Source: an uncultured Clostridia bacterium (GTDB taxonomy: Bacteria; Bacillota; Clostridia; Christensenellales; Borkfalkiaceae). From it: a stretch of 64,000 bases of DNA. A model generated the notes under the pieces. That model was not told the origin of the DNA, searched no databases, and saw only the letters and a program-made list of their open reading frames with translations. Location of the stretch: NCBI GenBank assembly GCA_930990665.1, contig CAKNQN010000003.1:62001-126000 (forward strand). The letters are read 5' to 3'. Shown here one piece after another: positions 1 to 7,343 of the stretch. The translations under genes were made by a program, and so were the position numbers. The stretch's first letter is position 1; each line of letters starts with the position of its first letter.

Positions 1-766
1 TCTTTATTCCTTCCGGCAAAGCGGTTTTTTTCAGAGAATAACACCCGTAAAAGGCCGCGTCTCCGAGCGTTTCCGCATACTTCGGCAGAACAATTTCTTC
101 CGCCGCCGATTTTGCAAAAGCCTGACGACCGATCTTTCGGACACTGTCCGGCAGAACGATCTTTTTCGCCTGTACTTTCTGCAGGGCATAGTCCCCCACC
201 TCCGTGACAGGCAATCCCTGATAAGCGGCGGGAACAATCAGGACTTCTCCCGTAAAATTCCCCGCACCCGTGAGGCGATATTCGTCTTTCCCCTCGACCT
301 TTTCATATTCGAGTCCCTGCGTATAATCGCACACATAGCCGCATTCGTCGCAGGAAAGATCGGCGCCAAAAACGTGCTCACGTATATCATATTTTTCGCC
401 GCACCGCGAGCAGATGCGGAAGTGCACGGACTGATCGTATTCCTGCTCTTCAGAATTGTGCCCAAGCGCGGGAATCGCCTCCGCCTTTGTCGCGCCGCAC
501 TGCGTACAATGGCAGATCTTCAGTCCGTTCGTAATACAGTTCGGTGAAAATATTGTTTCCCAGTTGCCCCAACGATGCAAAATTTCTTTGTCACGTTCGT
601 CCGATAATGTTTCGTCCTCTTGCTTGCCCTCGTCCGCATTGTCGAACTCGCCCGTTTGCGCTCCTTGTCCTTCGGAAGAATCATTTTCGCCCTCCGCACA
701 TGCCGCAAACATTCCGACAGAAAAAAACAACAATACAAACAGCAGAACTCCAAAAACTTTTTTCAT
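1..766 (-). CDS. Leucine-rich-repeat (BspA/LRR_5-type) surface lipoprotein, 5' part
   Basis: The frame is open to the left edge, so only the N-terminal 255 codons are seen and the track does not list it as one ORF. It starts MKKVFGVLLF with a hydrophobic core ending in the lipobox FAAC, so Cys23 should be lipidated and the protein held on the outer face of the membrane. An acidic Glu/Asp/Ser linker follows, then CxxC pairs (CTQCG, CSRCG, CDECG), then degenerate LRR_5 repeats such as IVLPDSVRKIGRQAFAKS and LGDAAFYGCYSLKK. BspA-like repeats are usually adhesion or binding modules. The start is fixed by the SD GGAGGGAAGG. Ligand unknown. Confidence 0.85.
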   Translation of the reverse strand, partial: MKKVFGVLLFVLLFFSVGMFAACAEGENDSSEGQGAQTGEFDNADEGKQEDETLSDERDKEILHRWGNWETIFSPNCITNGLKICHCTQCGATKAEAIPALGHNSEEQEYDQSVHFRICSRCGEKYDIREHVFGADLSCDECGYVCDYTQGLEYEKVEGKDEYRLTGAGNFTGEVLIVPAAYQGLPVTEVGDYALQKVQAKKIVLPDSVRKIGRQAFAKSAAEEIVLPKYAETLGDAAFYGCYSLKKTALPEGIK

Positions 767-866
767 CCTTCCCTCCTTCTCCATAATTCGCTTTTCATGA
801 TTTTAACGACAGAATCACGTTCGGCCCTCTCTCTCAACATTATAAATCGACCGCTGCTTCATGAGC

Positions 867-895
867 AGTATAACATACCAAATCTGTAAAATCAA
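867..895 (-). promoter_or_regulatory. Promoter of the leucine-rich-repeat lipoprotein
   Basis: On the minus strand, TTGATT (895-890) and TATACT (872-867) are separated by 17 nt. This gives a leader of about 95 nt before the ATG at 766. Confidence 0.6.
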
Positions 896-1030
896 CCTTT
901 TGTAAAAATCTTTTTCATTGAATATTTGACATCACGACCGTTTTAATCTTTATTTCCGATTGAAAAAAATACGATATAACTCAGAAAATGATTGACTCTT
1001 TTATCGTATGCTGCTGTAAGTCCGAATGAC

Positions 1031-1074
1031 AAAAAACCCCGCGCAGTGCGCCAAAGCGCGCCGCACGGGGTTTT
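1031..1074 (-). terminator. Terminator of the sugar dehydrogenase/epimerase operon
   Basis: Outer stem AAAACCCCG/CGGGGTTTT encloses an inner GC-rich hairpin. On the minus strand it is followed by TTTTTTG, a normal intrinsic terminator about 110 nt after the stop of the last gene. Confidence 0.7.
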
Positions 1075-1081
1075 GGCCCTT

Positions 1082-1175
1082 CCGCACCGAAAGGGCGCGG
1101 ACGGGAATCAGATTGCACGTTCATCCGAGCCGCGCCGAAAGGGCGAGGCTCGGGATCAGACTGCACGTTTATCCG
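1082..1175. repeat. Two-copy tandem repeat downstream of the Gfo/Idh gene
   Basis: Two 46-nt copies (1082-1127 and 1130-1175, period 48) share most bases, for example CCGAAAGGGCG and TGCACGTT.ATCCG. It lies between the stop codon at 1182 and the terminator. Confidence 0.7.
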
Positions 1176-1181
1176 TTTTTA

Positions 1182-2267
1182 TCAGTCAAAATAATAGGGT
1201 TTGCCCGTCTTTTCCGACTCGTAGATGCCTTCGAGGATGCGAGTGACGACGGCGGCCTGGTCGGCCGTGACGTACAGTTTGCCCTTGCCGAGGATGGCGT
1301 TGGTGAAGCAGGCGGACTCGAGATCTTCGGGTGCGCCGCCCGCGGCGCCGTCAAAGAAGGCGACGGAAGCGCCTGCAAGGTCGGGGGTGATCATGACCTG
1401 CTTGCCGCCGAGGACCGTGTTGATGCGGAGGCCGTTGAGCATATCCGCTCCGCCCTTGTCGCCGCAGATCGTCGTGATCGCTTCTTTCGGGTCGGCAATA
1501 TTCAGCGCCCAGCTGGATTTGAGGTAGATGACCGCACCGTTCTTCATGACGACGAAACCGAAAGCGCTGTCTTCGGCGGTGAACTTTTCGACATCCCAGT
1601 CGCCCCAGGCGTTGCCGGTATTCGTCTGCTTGTTGAGTTTGTGGAAGGTCTTGCCGACGCAGTAAGCGGGTTCATAGTTGTTCATCATGAACAGCGTCAG
1701 GTCGAGCGCGTGCGTGCCGATGTCGATCAGCGGGCCGCCTCCCTGCTTTTCCTGGTCGATGAACACGCCCCAGGTAGGAACGGCACGGCGGCGGATGGCG
1801 ATGGCTTCGGCGTAGTACACTTCGCCGAACATGCCTTCATCCGCGCGCGCCTTCATGTACAGCGCATCCGGACGGAAACGGTTCTGGTAGCCGATCGTGA
1901 GCACCTTGCCCGATTTGTCGCGCGCTTCCAGCATCTTTTTCGCCTCGGCATAGTTCATAGCCATCGGCTTCTCGCACAGAACGTGCTTACCCGCGTTGAG
2001 TGCCGCTACCGTGATCTCACAGTGCGCGCAGTTGGGGGTGAGAACGAGCACCGCGTCAATGCTCTTGTCTTTGAGAAGTTCTTTGTAATCGGTGTATACC
2101 GCGCTGTCGGGCGTGCCGAAATCTTCGCGCGCTTTGATCGCGCGCTCTTCGATGATGTCGCAGAATGCGACCATCTCCGACGCGGGGTTCCTCTTCTCTG
2201 CGGGCATGTGCTTGCCGTTGGCGATGCCGCCGCAGCCGATGACGCCGATCCTGATCTTTTTATCCAT
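1182..2267 (-). CDS. Gfo/Idh/MocA-family NAD(P)-dependent sugar dehydrogenase
   Basis: A 361-residue protein, normal for the family. An N-terminal Rossmann fold is shown by IGVIGCGGIANGKH, the family signature CEKPMAMNYAEA is near residue 98, and the substrate domain has GGGPLIDIGTHALDL with the Asp/His pair expected at the catalytic site. Members oxidise a sugar or cyclitol hydroxyl, often C3, with NAD(P). It is the last gene of a four-gene minus operon (4191-3087-2342-1182) holding a second Gfo/Idh and two isomerase-like proteins. SD GAGGAT precedes the ATG. The substrate cannot be read from sequence. Confidence 0.88.
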   Translation of the reverse strand: MDKKIRIGVIGCGGIANGKHMPAEKRNPASEMVAFCDIIEERAIKAREDFGTPDSAVYTDYKELLKDKSIDAVLVLTPNCAHCEITVAALNAGKHVLCEKPMAMNYAEAKKMLEARDKSGKVLTIGYQNRFRPDALYMKARADEGMFGEVYYAEAIAIRRRAVPTWGVFIDQEKQGGGPLIDIGTHALDLTLFMMNNYEPAYCVGKTFHKLNKQTNTGNAWGDWDVEKFTAEDSAFGFVVMKNGAVIYLKSSWALNIADPKEAITTICGDKGGADMLNGLRINTVLGGKQVMITPDLAGASVAFFDGAAGGAPEDLESACFTNAILGKGKLYVTADQAAVVTRILEGIYESEKTGKPYYFD

Positions 2268-2341
2268 TTTTTTATCCTCGCTTTTTATTTTTTGAATTTT
2301 TTCGCCGAAAGATTTTGCGCGATTTTATCGCATACGTACGG

Positions 2342-3070
2342 CTATTTTGCGAACCTGCGCATATTCTGCAGGCTCTTTTTCAGATACTCTTTTTCGCCGC
2401 AGGGGAACTTTTCCACCTCCAGCACCGCAAGCTCCACGCCCTGCGCCTTGGCCTGCGCAAACACGGCGGGCATGTCGATGACGCCCTCGCCGACAACGGG
2501 CTGATCGAGCGCCGCCGCGTCTCCTGCGGCCGCCTCCTTGATGTGTACCGCCTTCAGCTTTTCGCCCATCCCCTTCATGTACGAAACGGGATCTTTGCCG
2601 CCCACGTGCAGCCAGAAAACGTCCGTTTCCGCCGCGATGTGCGCATCTTCCACAAACTGTTTCATATAGTCGCCGCCGCCCGCAAATTCGTGCGCATGGT
2701 TGTGATAGCCGAGCACGATGCCGCGCTTTTCCAGAAGCGCCTTCGCTTCGGCCGTACTCGCAAGCAGCTCCGCATATTTCTCTTTGTCCGCAAAGGTCTC
2801 CGTCGCGACCCAGGGGATAAACACATATCGGATGCCGAGTTCATCGATGTACGGAAGATTTTCCGCGATCGCTGCCGCACCGATGTGCGCCGAAAGCGCC
2901 TGCAAATGGTATTTTTCCAGAAGCTTCTTCATCTCCGCGGGCGCCTTGCCGTAAAACCCCGCAAACTCGACGCCGTCGTATCCCGCTTCCGAGACGAGCT
3001 TCAGCATCTCTTCCGGGCCGTTCTTCTCCGCAAATACGCGGAGGCTGTAAAGCTGTACCGCAAGTTTCAT
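2342..3070 (-). CDS. Sugar phosphate isomerase/epimerase (xylose isomerase-like TIM barrel)
   Basis: A 242-residue single-domain protein starting MKLAVQLYSLR with the AP-endonuclease-2/xylose-isomerase-like motifs GYDGVEFAGFYG, LGYHNHAHEF and DVFWLHVGG. His and Glu residues in these motifs usually bind a divalent metal. Relatives isomerise or epimerise sugars and keto-sugars, or act as lyases on 3-keto-glycosides. It is about 16 nt after the upstream epimerase gene with SD GGGAGGAAAG, so co-transcribed. The exact reaction is unknown. Confidence 0.82.
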   Translation of the reverse strand: MKLAVQLYSLRVFAEKNGPEEMLKLVSEAGYDGVEFAGFYGKAPAEMKKLLEKYHLQALSAHIGAAAIAENLPYIDELGIRYVFIPWVATETFADKEKYAELLASTAEAKALLEKRGIVLGYHNHAHEFAGGGDYMKQFVEDAHIAAETDVFWLHVGGKDPVSYMKGMGEKLKAVHIKEAAAGDAAALDQPVVGEGVIDMPAVFAQAKAQGVELAVLEVEKFPCGEKEYLKKSLQNMRRFAK

Positions 3071-3086
3071 CGCTCTTTCCTCCCCG

Positions 3087-4058
3087 TCATGCCCACCACA
3101 TGTTCGTGTTGCCCTGGCGGATGATGCTTTCCTGCACGAGCTTGACCGCCTTTTCCAGCCCCTCTTTCGGGGACATCAGCCCGTCTTCATGCTCGATGGA
3201 GATGGAATCGTCGTAGCCGGCAATGAAAAGTTCGGAAAAGATCTGCTTCCACAGCGTCGCGTCATGCCCGTAACCGAGGGTGCGGAAAGACCAGGAACGC
3301 GCGGGGAAATCGGTGAAAGATGTGGGGTCCAGCACGCCGTTTTTGCGCACGTTGTGCCCGAAAAGCTGGGTGTCCTTGGCGTGGAAATAATAGATCGCCT
3401 TGTGCGCGCCCAGCTCGCGGATGACTTCGGGTATGTCCATCCCCTGCCAGAAAAGGTGGGAAGGGTCGATGTTTGCGCCGATCATGTCGCCCACCGCGTC
3501 GCGAAGGCGCAGGCAGGTGGCGGGATTGTATACGCAGAAGCCGGGGTGCATTTCGAGCGCGATGCGCTTTACGCCGTTATCCGCCGCAAACTTCACCGCC
3601 TTTTTCCAGTACGGAATGAGCACTTCGTTCCACTGCCATTCGAGCGATTTCGGATACTCCGGCGGCCACGCCGCGATGTTCCACGAAGGAGTTTTCGCAT
3701 ACGGGTCGGCGCCCGGACAGCCGGAAAAGGTCACGATGCGGTCGATGCCGATCTGCCCCGCGAGCACGCAGGCGGCTTCAAAATCCGCCTCGTAGCGGGC
3801 GGCTTCCGCTTTGTCCGGATGCACGCAGTTGCCGTGCACCGAGAGCGCGGATATGCCCATGTTGTGGCGCTTGAATGTCTCCAGAAGCTGTTCGCGCGCC
3901 TTCTTGTCCTTGCTCAGCACGAGCGCATCGGCGTGCGCCTTGCCGGGATACCCCCCGACGCCCAGCTCGAACTCGTCCACTCCCAGCCCGGAAAGATATT
4001 CCAGGCTTTCGTCCAGGCTGTATCCGCCCAGAATACCGCTGACTACGCTGATTTTCAT
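3087..4058 (-). CDS. Sugar phosphate isomerase/epimerase-family protein, larger paralogue
   Basis: A 323-residue xylose-isomerase-like barrel. Motifs seen are LGVDEFELGVGGYPGKAH, SALSVHGNCVHP, RIALEMHPGFCVYNP, GANIDPSHLFWQGMD and YYFHAKDTQLF, which supply the Glu/Asp/His metal ligands typical of the fold. It is longer than its downstream neighbour and not a simple duplicate. It is the second gene of the operon, after the Gfo/Idh at 4191. The ending SIEHEDGLMSPKEGLEKAV is typical of epimerases paired with Gfo/Idh enzymes. Cytoplasmic, no signal peptide. Confidence 0.82.
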   Translation of the reverse strand: MKISVVSGILGGYSLDESLEYLSGLGVDEFELGVGGYPGKAHADALVLSKDKKAREQLLETFKRHNMGISALSVHGNCVHPDKAEAARYEADFEAACVLAGQIGIDRIVTFSGCPGADPYAKTPSWNIAAWPPEYPKSLEWQWNEVLIPYWKKAVKFAADNGVKRIALEMHPGFCVYNPATCLRLRDAVGDMIGANIDPSHLFWQGMDIPEVIRELGAHKAIYYFHAKDTQLFGHNVRKNGVLDPTSFTDFPARSWSFRTLGYGHDATLWKQIFSELFIAGYDDSISIEHEDGLMSPKEGLEKAVKLVQESIIRQGNTNMWWA

Positions 4059-4157
4059 TCTTTTCTCCCTTTGCCGCCGCGGCGGCGTTTTGATCGTCGG
4101 CGCCCCGCCCTTTCCATGGGCGCGGCGCCCTTCTTATGGCGCTCTTTTCCGCGCCTT

Positions 4158-4186
4158 ATCCGCCCTGCGCGCCGCGCAGGGCGGAT
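4158..4186. repeat. Perfect hairpin between two operon genes
   Basis: ATCCGCCCTGCGC-GCC-GCGCAGGGCGGAT forms a 13-bp perfect stem just after the stop at 4191. There is no T-run on the minus strand, so it looks like an intra-operon stabilising hairpin rather than a terminator. Two smaller GC hairpins follow in 4074-4135. Confidence 0.6.
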
Positions 4187-4190
4187 GATT

Positions 4191-5249
4191 TCAGAGTTTT
4201 TCTTTGATGACTTCGTTCTCGTGTGCGGAACGCGCCGCCGCTTCCATCAGGCGCATGACGCGCACGACCTCTTCGCGGCGGATGGTCCTCGGCTCCTCGC
4301 CGGCGCAGGCCGCGGCAAAATTCTTGTAAAACGCCCACGGCTCGGCATGCACCACGGGCAGCGGAAGCTGCTGAACGGAATCGTCCGCGCGCGGCGCCAT
4401 CGTGCGGGTGAAACCGTTGCCCGCCTTGATCCCGCGAAGGGAGGCGTCCTTTTTCACAAGCACGCGCGTCATGCCGCCGGAAAGATCCCAGTCGGCGACG
4501 GTGGCGGTGCCTTCGGTGCCGTATACCTGCCAGCGCGGCAGATTGCGGAAGCAGTCCGTCGCGACGACGATGCGGTATTTGATACCGTTTTCAAAATCCA
4601 CGGTGAGGTTGAACCCGTCGTCCACCTCTTCCCCGTAAATATAGCTGTATTCGCAGTACAGGCTGCGCACGGGCGAAGGGATCATCAGCAGCATCTGGTC
4701 GATGAGGTGTACGCCCCAGTCCAGCATCATGCCGCCCCCCTGCGCCGCCTTCTTGCGCCAGTCGCCCGGAATGCCGTTGCCCCCCATCACGCGCGATTCG
4801 ATGCAGTACACCGCACCCACCGCCTCGGTGTCGAAGATCTTCCTGACCGTCAGAAAATCGTCGTCCCAGCGACGGTTCTGGTGCACTTCAAACACGACGC
4901 CCGCCTTTTCCGCCGCGTCGTACATCTGTTCCGCCATGGCGGAAGTGAGCGTGATCGGCTTTTCGCAGATAATATTCTTGCCCGCCGCAGCCGCCGCCTG
5001 CACATACGGCAGATGAAAATCGTTGGGAGTGGCGATGAGCACCGCCCCGACCGATTTGTCCGCAAAGACCTCTTCGGCGCTCGCATAGGCACGCAGTCCC
5101 TGCTGCTCGGCAGCGCGGCCGCGCGCGGGGTCGATGTCGTATACGCCCGCAACCCGCAGCGGATGAGCAGGGTTCGTTTTACAGTATGCGGCGAGATTTT
5201 GCGCATGGTATCCGCCCATGCCGCCGAATCCGATGATGACAATGTCCAT
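4191..5249 (-). CDS. Gfo/Idh/MocA-family sugar dehydrogenase, first gene of operon
   Basis: Starting at MDIVIIGFGGMGGYH gives 352 residues. I prefer this to the track's ATG at 5288 because SD ACGGAG lies just upstream of 5249 and the Rossmann GFGGMGG then sits at the N-terminus as usual. The signature ICEKPITLTSA and the catalytic-domain motif GGGMMLDWGVHLIDQ are present. It is divergent from the AraC regulator at 5361, its probable controller, and heads the operon with two epimerases and a second Gfo/Idh. That pairing suggests oxidation, rearrangement and re-reduction of a sugar. Substrate unknown. Confidence 0.87.
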   Translation of the reverse strand: MDIVIIGFGGMGGYHAQNLAAYCKTNPAHPLRVAGVYDIDPARGRAAEQQGLRAYASAEEVFADKSVGAVLIATPNDFHLPYVQAAAAAGKNIICEKPITLTSAMAEQMYDAAEKAGVVFEVHQNRRWDDDFLTVRKIFDTEAVGAVYCIESRVMGGNGIPGDWRKKAAQGGGMMLDWGVHLIDQMLLMIPSPVRSLYCEYSYIYGEEVDDGFNLTVDFENGIKYRIVVATDCFRNLPRWQVYGTEGTATVADWDLSGGMTRVLVKKDASLRGIKAGNGFTRTMAPRADDSVQQLPLPVVHAEPWAFYKNFAAACAGEEPRTIRREEVVRVMRLMEAAARSAHENEVIKEKL

Positions 5250-5268
5250 AATAATTACTCCGTTTACG

Positions 5269-5297
5269 TTGACATTATTCCTGTGCAATGATATAAT
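5269..5297 (+). promoter_or_regulatory. Promoter of the AraC gene at 5361
   Basis: TTGACA (5269-5274), 17 nt, TATAAT (5292-5297): perfect consensus on the plus strand. The leader is about 57 nt. The matching minus-strand promoter for the dehydrogenase operon is not obvious and may need activation. Confidence 0.8.
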
Positions 5298-5360
5298 ACC
5301 ATTAAATATTGCGCTTTTCTACTCATTTTTCCAAATAAATCTACCGAAAATTGACCTATT

Positions 5361-6164
5361 ATGAAAACTTCTTACTATTACGAATCCACGCACGACAAAA
5401 ACGACACGGTGGAATTTCACATCGGGCTCAGCGGCACGACGCTACCCCATTTTCACCGCAGCTTCGAGATGCTCTACGTCTGCCGCGGCAAGGCGCATTT
5501 TACCGTGAACGGGCAGTCCTTCGAAGCGGGCAGCGACGAGATCGCCTTTGTGCACAAGTGCTGCGTGCACGAGCTGGTGCCCGACGTCGATTTTACCGAC
5601 TTCGTCCTCATTATCGGGCCGCGCTTTTCGGAAGATTTTTCCAAGATCTTTCAGGCGCAGACACTGCAGCCACACCTCGCCGACCGGCAGTTCAACCGCA
5701 CCGTCCGCCCCTATTTCGAGACGCTTCACACCCTCGCCGGCCGTAAATCCCCCGCCGAACAGCTGGTCAAAAAGGGTCTCGTAAACGCGATCGTGGGCAG
5801 CCTCGTCGCACACTACCCCGCCGTACCCGTTTCCACCACTCCCAACATCGGCATCATCGTGCAGACGCTCAACTACATCGACGATCACTTCGCCGAACCC
5901 ATCACCCTCGACTCCATCTCTTCGGAATTCGGATACAATAAATACTATTTTTCCCGCCTTTTCAACTCCTACATCGGCGATACCCTGCACAGCTACATCA
6001 ACATGGTGCGCGTGCGGAAAGTCGTTTCCGCCGCCCGCAAAGACAGCGCCGCCAACCTCTCCTCCCTCGTGTTCGAAAACGGGTTCGACTCGATGACCAC
6101 CTTCTACCGCAACTTCTCCAAATATTACGACCGCCCGCCCAAAGAAGTTTTCCGCCGCCAGTGA
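5361..6164 (+). CDS. AraC-family transcriptional regulator (cupin sensor + HTH)
   Basis: A 267-residue protein. The N-terminal half is a cupin-like sensor (PHFHRSFEMLYVCRGKAHF, then the SFEAGSDEIAFVHKCCVHEL strand pattern). The C-terminal hundred residues hold the two AraC helix-turn-helix units: ITLDSISSEFGYNKYYFSRLF and the second around SLVFENGFDSMTTFYRNFSKYY. It is divergent from the dehydrogenase/epimerase operon, so it is probably the local sugar-responsive activator. No good SD is seen before the ATG, so translation initiation may be weak. Confidence 0.9.
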   Translation: MKTSYYYESTHDKNDTVEFHIGLSGTTLPHFHRSFEMLYVCRGKAHFTVNGQSFEAGSDEIAFVHKCCVHELVPDVDFTDFVLIIGPRFSEDFSKIFQAQTLQPHLADRQFNRTVRPYFETLHTLAGRKSPAEQLVKKGLVNAIVGSLVAHYPAVPVSTTPNIGIIVQTLNYIDDHFAEPITLDSISSEFGYNKYYFSRLFNSYIGDTLHSYINMVRVRKVVSAARKDSAANLSSLVFENGFDSMTTFYRNFSKYYDRPPKEVFRRQ

Positions 6165-6482
6165 CCCCCTCCCGCAGGGGCCGCGGCCGCGCAGCTGCAA
6201 ACGTGCCTCCATTGGCGTCTGAAAAACAGTTTGCCTGCGGGCGCAGGCTTCACACAAACTCTCGCCCGACCATTTCATCACGGCTTCGGGTCGATTTCCC
6301 GATCACAGGAATCGGGTTCTGAAAAAAAAGTCAGTTATCTACAAATAAACACGCATGCGGGGCCTGATGAGCCCCGCACGGAAAAAGAGAACGCCCGCGC
6401 CGCAATTTTGCGGCGCGGGCGCTTTTTATCAGTCTTTGACGCTGAATTCGGTAAGTCCCGGGCAGCCGAGCCCGTCAGGCAC
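6165..6482. other. Intergenic region with terminator and duplicated thuA tail
   Basis: No gene. It contains GC-rich hairpins (one around TGCGGGGCCTGATGAGCCCCGCA, 6357-6379), the bidirectional terminator at 6393-6428, and a second copy of the last 15 thuA codons plus stop. Confidence 0.6.
6393..6427. terminator. Bidirectional terminator between araC and thuA
   Basis: GCCCGCGCCGCAA/TTGCGGCGCGGGC is a perfect stem followed by GCTTTTTAT on the plus strand and a pyrimidine-rich GTTCTCTTTTTCC on the minus strand. It serves the convergent araC and thuA transcripts. Confidence 0.8.
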
Positions 6483-6530
6483 TCAGTCTTTGACGCTGAA
6501 CTCGGTAAGTCCCGGGCAGCCGAGCCCGTC
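6429..6530 (-). repeat. 54-bp-period tandem duplication of the thuA 3' end
   Basis: 6429-6476 and 6483-6530 are 48-nt copies with a single mismatch (GAATTC versus GAACTC), separated by 6 nt. Each copy encodes the last 15 residues (from DGLGC to SVKD) plus TGA. Only the inner copy is translated. Confidence 0.9.
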
Positions 6531-7205
6531 GAGTACGGGGATCTGCGGCGCAACGTATTCCGCCGCCTGCGTGAGCAGTTTCTGCACCTCGGGGATGAGA
6601 TAGGTCGGGTAGGTCTCGTGGCCGGGATTGAAATAGAAAAATTTGCCGTTCCCGCGCTTGAAGACACAGCCGCCGCGCATCACTTCTCCGCCGCGGAACC
6701 AGCCGATGTATACGAGTTCGTCCGGCGCAGGGATGCCGAACGGCTCCCCGTACATCTCTTCCTGCGGAATATCGATGTATTCGCCCAGTCCGCGCGCGAT
6801 GGGATGGGTCATATCCACACACCAAAGGCGCTCATGCTCACCGTCTTCCCGCCATTTCAGCGTGCCCGGCGCGCCGGTCAGGCGCATGAACGGTTTGGAC
6901 TTGTGCGCCGAATGCAGAAAGACCATGCCCATGCCGCGATGCGCGCGATCCACGACCTTCTGCACCACCGCATCGGCTACGGCGTCGTGGTAGATGTGCC
7001 CCCACCAGAACATGACGTCCGTCCCTTCGATGATCTCGTCGGTCAGCGCGTCCGCACCCTTTTCATCGATGCGCACCGTCTGCACCTCGTTCCCCGCCTT
7101 GCGCAGAAAAGCGGCTATGCTCTCCGCCATCCCCGCAGGGTATGCCTTTTTCCCTTCCTCCGAGTCCATCGCAGCATTGTGTTCACACACGACCGTGATC
7201 TTCAT
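6483..7205 (-). CDS. ThuA-like protein (trehalose utilization family)
   Basis: A 240-residue single-domain protein, full length for the ThuA family (a glutamine-amidotransferase-like flavodoxin fold). It starts MKITVVCEHNAAM, with the family features DVMFWWGHIYHDAV near residue 65, GMGMVFLHSAHKSKPF near 95, and a C-terminal GKFFYFNPGHETYPTY. ThuA proteins accompany Gfo/Idh dehydrogenases in keto-sugar pathways and are thought to act on the oxidised sugar. That fits the dehydrogenase/epimerase operon next door, though thuA has its own promoter. SD GGAGGA. Its last 48 nt are duplicated after the stop. Confidence 0.88.
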   Translation of the reverse strand: MKITVVCEHNAAMDSEEGKKAYPAGMAESIAAFLRKAGNEVQTVRIDEKGADALTDEIIEGTDVMFWWGHIYHDAVADAVVQKVVDRAHRGMGMVFLHSAHKSKPFMRLTGAPGTLKWREDGEHERLWCVDMTHPIARGLGEYIDIPQEEMYGEPFGIPAPDELVYIGWFRGGEVMRGGCVFKRGNGKFFYFNPGHETYPTYLIPEVQKLLTQAAEYVAPQIPVLDGLGCPGLTEFSVKD

Positions 7206-7281
7206 TCCGAATCCTCCCCCGCCCGCGTTCGTGAAAGATCCTTCTTCAATTTCCCGCCGGGCGTTTTTTTGTTTCTATAGT

Positions 7282-7310
7282 ATCATAAAAAATTGACTTT
7301 TTCCACGCAA
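7282..7310 (-). promoter_or_regulatory. Promoter of thuA
   Basis: Minus strand TTGCGT (7310-7305), 17 nt, TATGAT (7287-7282), about 75 nt upstream of the ATG. Confidence 0.5.
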
Positions 7311-7343
7311 TTTTGGCTTTCTTTCTACCAAAAATTGTCTTAT

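Larger units (their letters stand above)
767..1181. other. Intergenic region without a gene
   Basis: It holds the minus-strand promoter and leader of the first gene, an AT-rich stretch (about 890-1010) with no plausible ORF, the terminator of the operon ending at 1182, and a two-copy tandem repeat. The small ORFs in the track here lack ribosome-binding sites. Confidence 0.6.

Noticed and set aside
981-1166. 61-codon minus ORF over the tandem repeat
   Set aside because: It encodes a repeat of QSDPEPRPFGA-type peptide only because the DNA is repeated; no SD and it overlaps the terminator.
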